A stretch of 38,970 bases of DNA from an uncultured Acetatifactor sp. (GCA_910585805.1 CAJUFB010000007.1:63219-102188), one strand, 5' to 3'. Numbered from the stretch's first letter, positions 15,583 to 23,738 are shown. The notes: generated from the letters alone by a model not told the origin. Made by a program: numbers and translations.

Positions 15583-17880
15583 ATGATGTTTAAGAAAAAG
15601 GCAGTTTGCCGGCGTATTCTGACTTTGGGACTGACTGCGGCCATGATGCTGTCCATGGCAGCCTGCGGCAAAACCGGAGAAGAGGAGACGGAGAAAAAGG
15701 AATGGGCCTGGGTCCCGGAATATGTTACAATTGATGATGAGAATGTATCCTATTATGATATGCAGCTGGCGGGGGACGGGCTTTTTTATCTTTCCTACGA
15801 TTATGATGAAGCCGCAGAGACATCTTCCCAGAGTATTTGCAGATATTCCCTGGCGGACGGCAGTATAACGAAGACACCGCTGTCTTATGCGAAGGAAAAG
15901 AACTGGAATCTGAACCGCACCGTCTTTGCGGAGGACGGCAGCATGTACGGGACAGCAGATGTCTATAATGAGGATTATAGCGAGCGCGAGACCTGGCTGT
16001 GCAAATTTGACGCTCAGGGCAATCAGATATTTGCGGAAGATATGACGGAGCTGGTGAGTGACAACTATGTGGATTCCATGGCCATGGACGAGGAGGGAAG
16101 GATTTACGTCTCAGGGGATTCCGTTATCTGGCTGTTTGATCAGGATGGCAGGAATCAGGGCAGTGTGTCGCCGGATGTCGGCGGAAACGGATGGATTCGT
16201 TCCATGGGCAGAGGGAAGGACGGCAGGGTATATGCCTGTTACTACAACAATGACGGTTATGTTCTGACGGATATTGACTTTGAGGGCAGGAAGACAGGGG
16301 GTACCTATGAGAACTTCCCCAGCGGAAATAATGACAGGCTGGTACCCGGCATCGACAAGGATTTCCTGGTGCAGGACGGCAGCAGAGTATTTGAATACGA
16401 TATAAAGACCCAGAGTGCGGAGGAGCTGTTCAGCTGGCTGGACAGCGATATCAACGGCAGTTATGTACAGAATTTCTGGGCTTTGGATGATGGGCGCATC
16501 CTTGCGGTCACCATGGACTGGGATGCCAATGAAGAAGGAATCACACTGCTGACAAAGAAAAAGGCCAGTGAAGTGCCCCAGAAAGAGACTATTGTGGTGG
16601 GAACGCTCTACGGGGACTCCAACATTCAGGCAGAGGCGGTGAGGTTCAACAAATCCAATGACAAATATCATATCAGCATCCGGGAATATCTAGATTTCAA
16701 CAATTGGAACGGGGAGGGAGAAGACGCTTACAGAGCCTATATAGCGGACGGAATCAGCCGGATAAACAATGATATCACCTCAGGGAACTGTCCTGACATT
16801 ATGGATCTCACCGGCCTGAACATAAAGCAGCTGGCGGCAAAGGGGGTTTTCGAGGACCTGAACGGTTATCTGGAGAAGAGCGATAAGCTGAAGCGTTCCG
16901 ATTTCCTGGAGAATATACTGGATGCCTATACCCTGGGAGGAACCCTGGTCAGCATTCCCTACAGCTTCCAGCTGCAGACCGTTGTGGGCAAGGCTTCGGA
17001 GGTGGGAAGCGAGATGGGATGGACCATCGATGAGCTGATTGCCTATGCGGATGCCCATCCGGACGCACAGCTTTTCGACAGTGTATCCAGGGATCAGATC
17101 ATGATGTATCTGATGATGTATAATGCAGATTCCTTTGTGGACTGGAACACAGGGGAATGCTACTTTGACACGGATGTGTTTAAAAATGTACTAAATTTCG
17201 TAAATCGCTTCCCTGACGAGGTACATCCGGAGGAGGGTGATCTGTCCACGCCCAACAAGATTCAGCGGGGAGAGGTACTTCTCTATCAGGCAAATCTGTA
17301 TAACTTTAACGAGATACAGGTGTGCAATGAGATTTTCCAGGGGGATGCCGCTTATATCGGTTATCCCACCACGGACGGCAGCGCAGGATGTATGCTTTCT
17401 GCTTCCCAGACCTATGCCATTCTGTCCAAGGCGAAGCAGAAGGAGGGAGCATGGGAGTTTCTGGAAGGCTTCCTGGCAAAGGAAGTGGATCTGGAGAGGG
17501 GCAGCTTTTTCGGTTTTCCCACGAGGGAGAGTATGCTGAAAGCCATGGCGGAGGAGGCTGTCAAGGTAGAATACTATACGGACGAGAACGGAGAGATTGT
17601 TACGGACGAGGACGGGGAGCCTGTTGTCATGGGAGGGGGAGGCGGTTTTTCCTACGGCGACGGCTGGAGCTACGATTACCGTATTCCCACTCAGGAAGAG
17701 GTGGACCTGACCATGTCTTTGATGGAGACTGCCAGGCCTGTGTCCTATTCCGATGGAGACGAGGTCCTCAATATCATCAGTGAAGAGGCGGCAGCTTTCT
17801 ATCAGGGACAGAAGAGCGTGGACGAGGTGGCGTCGGTGATACAGAGCCGTGTCAAAATCTATGTGGGCGAGAGCAGGTAA
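15583..17880 (+). CDS. ABC solute-binding lipoprotein with N-terminal propeller-like domain
   Basis: A 765-aa lipoprotein. The signal peptide ends in MAAC with Cys28. Residues about 40-340 contain repeated strand-turn units with DG motifs (EDGSMYG, EEGRIYVSGDSVIW, KDGRVYACYYN, DDGRILAVTMD), the pattern of a beta-propeller. Residues about 350-765 resemble a type-1 extracellular solute-binding domain (TIVVGTLYGDSNIQ, FNKSNDKYHISIREY, CPDIMDLTG, GVFEDLNGYL). Tandem ATGs at 15583 and 15586 follow AAAGGAAG. It probably delivers oligosaccharide to an ABC importer, and the permeases at 21935-23738 lack their own binding protein and are candidate partners. The propeller call is from pattern, not alignment. 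Confidence 0.8.
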   Translation: MMFKKKAVCRRILTLGLTAAMMLSMAACGKTGEEETEKKEWAWVPEYVTIDDENVSYYDMQLAGDGLFYLSYDYDEAAETSSQSICRYSLADGSITKTPLSYAKEKNWNLNRTVFAEDGSMYGTADVYNEDYSERETWLCKFDAQGNQIFAEDMTELVSDNYVDSMAMDEEGRIYVSGDSVIWLFDQDGRNQGSVSPDVGGNGWIRSMGRGKDGRVYACYYNNDGYVLTDIDFEGRKTGGTYENFPSGNNDRLVPGIDKDFLVQDGSRVFEYDIKTQSAEELFSWLDSDINGSYVQNFWALDDGRILAVTMDWDANEEGITLLTKKKASEVPQKETIVVGTLYGDSNIQAEAVRFNKSNDKYHISIREYLDFNNWNGEGEDAYRAYIADGISRINNDITSGNCPDIMDLTGLNIKQLAAKGVFEDLNGYLEKSDKLKRSDFLENILDAYTLGGTLVSIPYSFQLQTVVGKASEVGSEMGWTIDELIAYADAHPDAQLFDSVSRDQIMMYLMMYNADSFVDWNTGECYFDTDVFKNVLNFVNRFPDEVHPEEGDLSTPNKIQRGEVLLYQANLYNFNEIQVCNEIFQGDAAYIGYPTTDGSAGCMLSASQTYAILSKAKQKEGAWEFLEGFLAKEVDLERGSFFGFPTRESMLKAMAEEAVKVEYYTDENGEIVTDEDGEPVVMGGGGGFSYGDGWSYDYRIPTQEEVDLTMSLMETARPVSYSDGDEVLNIISEEAAAFYQGQKSVDEVASVIQSRVKIYVGESR

Positions 17881-17924
17881 TGTTCTCATTTTGCGGGTAT
17901 AGAGAGGCTTAGGGGAAAAATGAA

Positions 17925-17953
17925 TAGACGTATGTCCTGAAATATGTTATAAT
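17925..17953 (+). promoter_or_regulatory. Promoter upstream of the AAA-ATPase pseudogene
   Basis: TAGACG (17925-17930), 17 bases, TATAAT (17948-17953). The -10 is perfect and the -35 weak. AAACGTAT occurs twice downstream in the leader. Confidence 0.5.
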
Positions 17954-18016
17954 TTTCGCAGAAACGTATTAGCGAACAGAAAAAACGTATATTTTCTCTG
18001 TAAAGGAGGGTGCGGC

Positions 18017-18605
18017 ATGGCAAGGGTAGTAGGCATAGGTCACCAGAACTTTGAACAGTTGATTCAGTCAGGGTGTTTTTATATTGACAAGACCAGGTTT
18101 ATCAGGGAATGGTGGGAGAACGGGGATGTGGTCACGTTGATTACCCGTCCCAGGCGTTTTGGCAAGACGCTGAATATGAGCATGCTGGAGCAGTTTTTCT
18201 CCCTGGAATATGCAGGCAGGGGAGAACTGTTTCAGGGGCTTGCTATCTGGCAGGAGAAATTTTCTGATGGGGAAAAATCCTCTGACGGAAACTATAAGTA
18301 CAGACAGTTGCAGGGGACATATCCGGTCATCAGCCTTTCCTTTGCCAATGTCAAGGAAACCTGTTTTTCGAACGCAAGGAAAAAGATATGCCAGACAATC
18401 AGGAATCTGTACAATAAATTTGATTTTTGAATTCAGGGTAAATAATCCCAAAAGGGAGAAGACTCTGGAGGATACGGTGCAGACTGCCCTTGGCCAGATT
18501 GAGGAGATGCACTATGAGGCTTCGCTGTTGGCAAAGGGGATTCCCGCAGAGCGAATCAGAAAATATGGGTTTGCGTTTCGTGGGAAAGAAGTTCTGATAG
18601 GGTAG
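18017..18605 (+). pseudogene. AAA-ATPase / PD-(D/E)XK protein with internal deletion
   Basis: The first 137 codons encode the N-terminus of the AAA-ATPase-like family (PF09820 type): GIGHQNFEQLIQSGCFYIDKT, then the Walker-A-like RPRRFGKTLNMSMLEQFF. Translation stops at 18428-18430. From about 18428, in another frame, the sequence encodes the C-terminus of the same family (the PDDEXK_9 part): TLEDTVQTALGQIEEMHYEA and then AERIRKYGFAFRGKEVLIG. Intact members are about 550 aa, so roughly 350 residues are missing at the join near 18420-18435. The promoter and AAAGGAGGG ribosome site remain intact. The family is abundant in gut anaerobes; its function is unknown. Confidence 0.85.
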
Positions 18606-18669
18606 AGAGACAGGGAAGGTGTGTTTGCCATTTGTTCAGCGCTGGAGGGCTTAAAACAGGCAGCCGGGA

Positions 18670-18990
18670 TTGGCGCTTCCGGCGGAGCACGAGGAGATGG
18701 ATGGCGGCTCCACCTTCCTGTATCTCATCCTGGCGGACGGCTCCGCTCATGAGGTGGGAAATATGGGAAATACCTATCTGGTTATCGACGGGGACTATTT
18801 TGAGGCGGATTACAGCTGGCTGTCTTCCTGGGACAGCATTATTCCGGAGGGGGAGGGGCCGCTGCCGGAGGAGAATCCGGTCAGGCAGCTGACCCTGGAT
18901 GAGGTACTGGAGCTGTCGGAGAAGGGGGGAGGCCCTTGCCTGTACGAATTTATACTCACGACTAAAACATTTTCCAATATAATTGTATAG
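18670..18990 (+). pseudogene. Fragment of an unidentified protein
   Basis: An open frame from about 18655 to 18990 encodes a plausible soluble segment (EEMDGGSTFLYLILADGSAH, then YLVIDGDYFEADYSWLSSWDS). It begins at a TTG with no convincing ribosome site, and an in-frame stop lies just upstream. It looks like the C-terminal half of a small secreted or cytoplasmic protein left beside the AAA-ATPase remnant. The last dozen residues may be out of the native frame. I do not recognise the family. Confidence 0.45.
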
Positions 18991-19018
18991 TAAGGTCACT
19001 GTTGTAACAGTGACCTTA
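18991..19018. repeat. Perfect 13-bp inverted repeat with 2-base centre
   Basis: TAAGGTCACTGTT (18991-19003) and AACAGTGACCTTA (19006-19018) start right after a stop codon. No T run follows on either strand. It could be an operator, a weak convergent terminator for the minus-strand gene at 19186, or an element end. Confidence 0.75.
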
Positions 19019-19185
19019 GGATTGCCGGCTGTAGCTTTGGCATAGGCGGTTTGGTAAATTCTGGAGGTCTTGAGTATATCCTGCGTCATCTGCACAAGTT
19101 ATTTTCGGACAGTTCCTTAAGTGCTGATGTTATTCGGGATGCTGTTGACTGCGCCGTGCAGTCAATGCGTTGACCATATCTGCCG
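19019..19185 (+). other. Short intergenic stretch with a possible coding remnant
   Basis: The frame open from 18994 to the TGA at 19171-19173 reads smoothly as CSFGIGGLVNSGGLEYILRH and so on for about 59 residues, without a start or ribosome site. It may be the decayed end of another gene. No family recognised. Confidence 0.2.
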
Positions 19186-20745
19186 TCATCTAATGTACAG
19201 CCGCGTCTTTATTACTTCGTAGCTGTGCCGCCCGGCCAGGGATACTTCTATCAGGACATCGGCTTCCCCAACAGGGATGCCGTCACAGAGATTATCTGCC
19301 GCGGCCAGGGAAATTTCCACTACGGAGGGCGTCTGCAGGGTGTTTTGCAGCGGCAGGCTTAATGACCTGCCCGGGCGTACTGCCAGGAAGTTCGGGGTGT
19401 ATATTTTGATGTTCATCCATTGCTGGCAGCTGAACGCGGTGGCTTCCACGGTGAGCCGCAGTTTAAGGTCCTTTCCATTTTGAAAGAACACGCCCTGGGG
19501 ATGCTCCAGGTAGAGCCGGAACATGTGATGGTCTTTGCGGATTGTCATCGGGCCAAAGCTTTCATGGAACACCGGATTTCTGTCATGGGAGAACCCTACC
19601 CCGCCTATGCCCGGCACGTAGTTCACATTCCGGGCGGTGCAGAAGAGATTCGGCTGGGAGAACACCCGATATCCGCCCTCCGGCAGCAGCTCGCACATAT
19701 CCCGGTACAGGAATCGGGGGATATCCTGGAGAATCCTGTCGGAAAGCTCCGTCACCGTGCCGGGAATTCCGCCCAGCAGATGGGCCTTCGTCTTTTCGAT
19801 GCAGATGGTGTTGATTTTATCGTTGATAGGGTGCAGCCATTCCCGGGGCAGCCTGCTGTTGCCATGGATGATTCCCAGGATAGCGCCCAGGGTGCCTGCG
19901 GTACAGTCCGTGTCCTCACCGCAGCCTACGGCGATGCACAGGCTCCTGCCGAAATCATCCTCCCCGTACAGCCAGCCAATCATCATCAGGCCAATGTTGT
20001 TGGGGGCGTCATTGCCTGCGGGGGAGACGGGGAAGCCTTCTGTATTGTCATCGGTGCTGTGCTGGACGCCGAAGGTGCCGGGGACCTCCTGCATCATGCG
20101 CTTCCTGGCCTCCTGCCATGTCAGGCCCTGGCGGAAGCTGTCCTGAGCCAGCCTCACGGCCCGGGCTACCAGGCAGTCCTTCGGAATGTAGGACAGACCG
20201 ATATCCACCAGAGTATCCCTGTCGGATTCCACGAAAGCGGCGCTTTCCAGGGCGGCGCAGAACAGCTCTCCGTAGAGGCCGTCCTCGCTGTGGTCGATGA
20301 CGCCGTCCCGATAGGCGTATTTTACGGCCAGGTCGGGATTGCCCGGACTCAGACAGGCCCAGACCTCACTGCGGATAAAACACCCGCAGCTGTTGTGGTA
20401 GGCGTTCTCCACATGCCCGCTTAAGGGCGGTACCAGTCCGCCAATCATGTTTCCTTTTCCTCTGCCGTATTCGTTCCAGTGGGGCATGATGAAGGTGAGC
20501 CAGTATTCTCCCAGAATCTCCGGTGTCAGCTGTTGGCCGTACTTCTCCGCAGCTGCCAGCCATACCAGCTGCAGGTCTAAATCGTCGTTGGGGGGCGGAT
20601 TGCCGTCCATATCCTTCTGGAGATAGAACTGCAGGTCGAAGACGCCCCTCTTCCCCTCCAGCGGAGTGCCCAAAACCCCGCCGATGTTCTTTCCGTTCCA
20701 GCATCCCATGATTTTGTCGTAGAGTAACTTGGAATTCAGCTCCAT
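19186..20745 (-). CDS. ADP-ribosylglycohydrolase family protein with C-terminal extension
   Basis: A 519-aa enzyme of the ADP-ribosylglycohydrolase (DraG/ARH) family, which uses two Mg ions to hydrolyse N- or O-linked ADP-ribose or related glycosides. The opening MGCWNGKNIGGVLGTPLEG matches the family GxxxGxxLGxPxE pattern. The first metal motif is NDDLDLQLVWL, and the second is GCGEDTDCTAGTLGAILG near residues 275-292. Residues about 365-519 form an extra beta-rich domain not found in minimal members. ATG 20745 follows AAAGGAG on the minus strand. Next to polysaccharide genes, a carbohydrate or nucleoside glycosidase role is as likely as protein de-ADP-ribosylation. Confidence 0.85.
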   Translation of the reverse strand: MELNSKLLYDKIMGCWNGKNIGGVLGTPLEGKRGVFDLQFYLQKDMDGNPPPNDDLDLQLVWLAAAEKYGQQLTPEILGEYWLTFIMPHWNEYGRGKGNMIGGLVPPLSGHVENAYHNSCGCFIRSEVWACLSPGNPDLAVKYAYRDGVIDHSEDGLYGELFCAALESAAFVESDRDTLVDIGLSYIPKDCLVARAVRLAQDSFRQGLTWQEARKRMMQEVPGTFGVQHSTDDNTEGFPVSPAGNDAPNNIGLMMIGWLYGEDDFGRSLCIAVGCGEDTDCTAGTLGAILGIIHGNSRLPREWLHPINDKINTICIEKTKAHLLGGIPGTVTELSDRILQDIPRFLYRDMCELLPEGGYRVFSQPNLFCTARNVNYVPGIGGVGFSHDRNPVFHESFGPMTIRKDHHMFRLYLEHPQGVFFQNGKDLKLRLTVEATAFSCQQWMNIKIYTPNFLAVRPGRSLSLPLQNTLQTPSVVEISLAAADNLCDGIPVGEADVLIEVSLAGRHSYEVIKTRLYIR

Positions 20746-20776
20746 AAAAGTCTCCTTTCATTCGGTTAAGCTTTAT

Positions 20777-20805
20777 ACTATAATGGTTGCAGAGGGATGT
20801 CTGAA
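20777..20805 (-). promoter_or_regulatory. Promoter of the ADP-ribosylglycohydrolase gene
   Basis: On the minus strand TTCAGA (20805-20800), 17 bases, TATAGT (20782-20777). It ends about 30 bases before the start codon. Confidence 0.5.
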
Positions 20806-20916
20806 GGACATAAGGTTTCGTCAGGCATCCCTGCTATACTCGTGAGCGCATTCCCTTGTTGCTCTTTTGTTATGCATGCGGAAGCGCTGACTCGTTATAC
20901 ATTTATGGAATTGCCG

Positions 20917-20948
20917 GGAAATAACTGACACTCGTATCAGTTATTTCC
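20917..20948. repeat. 12-bp perfect hairpin inside a larger nested palindrome
   Basis: GGAAATAACTGA (20917-20928) and TCAGTTATTTCC (20937-20948) around an 8-base loop. Outside it AATTGC (about 20909) faces GCAATT (about 20982), and TTCGCGAA lies within the outer loop. A structured RNA or a small mobile repeat is possible. Confidence 0.75.
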
Positions 20949-21124
20949 TTTCAAATACAGGGTTCGCGAAGCAGTTCCTGCAATTTAGAGACACTTCCCT
21001 GCTCGAAAATGTTTCCGAGCTCGAGTATATATAATATAATAGTGACAATCTAATCTGTGGACAATGTTGTCAGATGACTGTTTTGTATTGATTTTTTGGA
21101 AAGTGGATAGCAGAACAAAGTGCC

Positions 21125-21162
21125 CGCTTTAATACATTTTATTTGGCAGATGTATTAAAGCG
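21125..21162. repeat. 13-bp perfect inverted repeat, 12-base spacer
   Basis: CGCTTTAATACAT (21125-21137) and ATGTATTAAAGCG (21150-21162). Arm length and spacing suit a dimeric regulator or a stable hairpin. No T run. Confidence 0.8.
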
Positions 21163-21205
21163 TGAGTATATACTGCACACCAATTGAATTTGCAGTGCAA
21201 CCCGA

Positions 21206-21266
21206 CTGCAGACCGCCAGCCAGGTATTTTCCCGAAGGCATCACTGTAAATCCTGGCGGTCTGCAG
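21206..21266. repeat. 14-bp perfect inverted repeat, 33-base spacer, abutting a -10 box
   Basis: CTGCAGACCGCCAG (21206-21219) and CTGGCGGTCTGCAG (21253-21266). The right arm ends at the base before TATAAT, so a protein bound there would block RNA polymerase. Confidence 0.82.
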
Positions 21267-21272
21267 TATAAT
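21267..21272 (+). promoter_or_regulatory. Candidate -10 box of the uptake/degradation operon
   Basis: A perfect TATAAT lies directly after the right arm of the 14-bp inverted repeat. There is no good -35 at 16-18 bases, as expected if an activator such as an AraC protein were once needed. Confidence 0.45.
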
Positions 21273-21324
21273 TTCTGCCGGATTGGTTTGTGCTGTTAAG
21301 GAAGATGCAGAAGGTACAGGCGGC

Positions 21325-22110
21325 ATGGCTGGTAAGACTGTAAAGGAAAAGAATCAAATGGAAGCACAGGAGAAAAATCAGGAGAAGACGCAGATGGAAA
21401 TGCGGCACAATCATCAGGAGAATGCGCAGGCAGAGATGCTGCATTATCATATGGCGGAATGGGGTGGGGGGAATGCGGTATGGGCCAGCAGGGATTTCCT
21501 GAGGAAGGGCTATAAAAGCCCTGCCAGTCTCTGGATTCGGGAGGGGAGAAAGGAGCCTTCGGAAATTCTGGTGGACTCCTACGAGCCGGAGCGTCTGCAT
21601 ACCCATGCGGATTTCCTGGAACTGTTCTATGTGTACAGCGGCAGGGGGGTGGCCTTTTTGGAGGGCACCAATTATATCCTGAAGAAAGGCGATATTTTTG
21701 TCGTCCGCCCGGGCCAGGTGCATGCCAACTTCCCACTGGAGGATCTGATGATCTACAACTGTATCATATCCTGCGCCTTCCTGGAGGGAAAAAGCGGCCT
21801 GTCCATGGACGGACTGATGCCTTTTCTGCATCTGACAGGGAAGACTCTATCTGTTGCTGATAGCCCTTTTCTTCTAAAGACAAAGGCGTTCGGCAGAGAA
21901 CGGAGGCGGTTCGCGGGTGTGGAAGGAGGAGCAGATGAAAAAACAGAAACCGCTTACATTGCTGATCTTTTTGGGGCCCATGCTGCTGATTTTTCTGGGG
22001 CTGAATGTCTATCCCATCGTCAAGACCGTAGCAATGAGCTTTTTTCATATAAAGGGGATAACGGATCCGGTGTCGAAATGGAAATTCACGGGACTGTGGA
22101 ATTACAATAA
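21325..22110 (+). pseudogene. Truncated AraC-family regulator, cupin domain only
   Basis: The frame encodes the N-terminal sugar-sensing cupin of an AraC-type regulator: HTHADFLELFYVYSGRGVAF, then YILKKGDIFVVRPGQVHANF and MIYNCIISCAFL. An ordinary member would continue to about 280 aa with two helix-turn-helix motifs. Here similarity ends near 21890. The rest of the frame (to 22110) lies over the start of the permease gene in another phase and reads as non-native sequence. The DNA-binding half has evidently been deleted, joining the cupin to the permease ribosome site. The start is uncertain (ATG 21325 or 21358, or TTG 21283), and the first 40 residues are unusually rich in Gln, Glu and Lys. 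Confidence 0.75.
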
Positions 22111-22843
22111 ACTGCTGCATACGAGCCTTTTTCAGAGGTCTCTTCTGAATATGGGGAAAATCTGGCTTTACGGCGGTCTGGCCATCATAACGCTGTCATT
22201 GCTTTTTGCCGTTATGTTGACAAGGAATATACGATTTAAGCGCTTCTTTAAGACGGTTATCTATCTGCCCTACATTGTCAGCGCGGTTGCCCTGTCGGCC
22301 ATGTGGCTGCAATATGTCTACAATCCCCAGTTCGGCCTGCTAAAAAAGCTTTTTACGGCGCTTCATCTGGACGGGCTTGCATCCACTCCCTGGACCGACG
22401 CGGACCACAAGTTTATGTCCATGATGGTGGCGTATTGCTTTGGCATGATAGGCTATTTCATGCTGATATGGTTCAGCGGCATTACGCGGATCAGCCCGGA
22501 ATTGAAGGAGGCGGCCAGGATTGACGGAGCCAGCCGGCTTCAGGCCGACAGGTATATTACGCTTCCTCTTTTAAAGGGAATCTTCAAAACCATTCTGACC
22601 ATGTGGACGATCAGCGTGGCGGGGTTTTTTACATGGTCGCAGCTCTTTTCCACCGATGGCGCGGAATTGTCCACAATAACGCCTACGGTTTATATGTACA
22701 GCCTGATATACGGTACGGGCGGTACTACGGATGACAGACAGGCCGGTATGGGGGCGGCTGTGGGAATCATTTTGAGCATATGTACGGTGATTGTATTCAT
22801 GCTGTGCAACCGGCTGATCAAAGAGGAAGATTTGGAAATGTAA
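21935..22843 (+). CDS. ABC carbohydrate transporter permease (MsmF/UgpA-like)
   Basis: A 302-aa membrane component of a CUT1-type sugar importer. It has six predicted helices, beginning LTLLIFLGPMLLIFLGLNVY, and the EAA coupling loop ELKEAARIDGASRLQADRYI (about residues 188-207), where the ATPase docks. ATG 21935 follows AAGGAGGA. The 13-base gap to the second permease indicates one operon. No ATPase is encoded nearby, so a shared MsmK-type ATPase elsewhere is expected. Confidence 0.92.
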   Translation: MKKQKPLTLLIFLGPMLLIFLGLNVYPIVKTVAMSFFHIKGITDPVSKWKFTGLWNYNKLLHTSLFQRSLLNMGKIWLYGGLAIITLSLLFAVMLTRNIRFKRFFKTVIYLPYIVSAVALSAMWLQYVYNPQFGLLKKLFTALHLDGLASTPWTDADHKFMSMMVAYCFGMIGYFMLIWFSGITRISPELKEAARIDGASRLQADRYITLPLLKGIFKTILTMWTISVAGFFTWSQLFSTDGAELSTITPTVYMYSLIYGTGGTTDDRQAGMGAAVGIILSICTVIVFMLCNRLIKEEDLEM

Positions 22844-22856
22844 AGGAGAGGGATAT

Positions 22857-23738
22857 ATGACAGGAAAAAAGCCACATAGACGATTTGACTCGGCCGTGAA
22901 GGACGGGCTGCGGAATCTGCCGGGATATCTGATACTGGGGGCATGGTGTGCCTTTACGCTTTATCTGCTGAGTTGGGTTGTGGCGGCCAGCTTTTCCACT
23001 ACGAAGGAAATTTTCTCGGGGAATGTGTTTGCTATGAGCAGCGGCGTTCATTTTGAAAATTATGTGAGCGCGTGGACCACATCAAAAGTTTCGGTATTTT
23101 TCGGCAATTCCATTCTCTACACGGCTGTAACGCTTGTGGGCTCCATTGCAATCTGCGCTCCGGCTTCCTATGCGCTGGCCCGCTTCCGGTTCCGGGGCAA
23201 CAGATTGATTCAGGTTATCCTGGTCGCGTCCATGTCAGTCCCCGGCATCATGGTGATTCTGCCGCTGTTTCAGCTGGTTGCCAGGGCGGGCGTCATGAAT
23301 AATGTGGCGGCGAACAGAGTGGTTCTGATTCTTTTGTACATCGGCACAAAAATAGCGTATACCACGATTTTCTTATATAACTTTTTTACGGGCCTTTCCT
23401 ATAGTTATGAGGAAGCGGCGGCGATAGACGGCTGCTCACCGGTCAGGGCTTTCTGGCAGATTATGCTGCCCATGGCGAAGGGCGGCATTGCCACAGTGAG
23501 TATTTTTAATTTCCTGGGTGTGTGGAACGAGTATTTTATGTCTCTGATTATGGCGGGCTCCGATAAGGTAAAGCCGGTAGCCATAGGATTGCACAGCCTG
23601 ATCAATTCCATGAAATATACGGGAAACTGGGCGGGAATGTTTGCTGCAGTGGTAATCGTTACATTGCCATGCATCATACTGTATCTGTGTCTGTCCGAAA
23701 AGATTATCGGGGGTGTGACAGGAGGGGTAAAAGGATGA
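22857..23738 (+). CDS. ABC carbohydrate transporter permease (MsmG/UgpE-like)
   Basis: A 293-aa partner permease of the CUT1 system. Helices start near LILGAWCAFTLYLLSWVVAA, and the EAA loop is YEEAAAIDGCSPVRAFWQIM (about 182-201). ATG 22857 follows AAAGGAGAGGG. Its stop overlaps the next start in ATGA, so transport and lyase genes are translationally coupled. Confidence 0.93.
   Translation: MTGKKPHRRFDSAVKDGLRNLPGYLILGAWCAFTLYLLSWVVAASFSTTKEIFSGNVFAMSSGVHFENYVSAWTTSKVSVFFGNSILYTAVTLVGSIAICAPASYALARFRFRGNRLIQVILVASMSVPGIMVILPLFQLVARAGVMNNVAANRVVLILLYIGTKIAYTTIFLYNFFTGLSYSYEEAAAIDGCSPVRAFWQIMLPMAKGGIATVSIFNFLGVWNEYFMSLIMAGSDKVKPVAIGLHSLINSMKYTGNWAGMFAAVVIVTLPCIILYLCLSEKIIGGVTGGVKG

Larger units (their letters stand above)
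20746..21324. other. Divergent regulatory region rich in inverted repeats
   Basis: About 580 gene-free bases between the minus-strand ADP-ribosylglycohydrolase gene and the plus-strand AraC remnant/permease genes. It contains three separate perfect inverted repeats (listed individually), a TA-rich block at 21024-21042, TGACAA/TTGTCA at about 21042-21076, and promoters toward each side. Confidence 0.7.

Noticed and set aside
19420..20424. 334-codon plus-strand frame opposite the ADP-ribosylglycohydrolase gene
   Set aside because: The minus strand carries clear family motifs, ribosome site and promoter; the plus frame has none.
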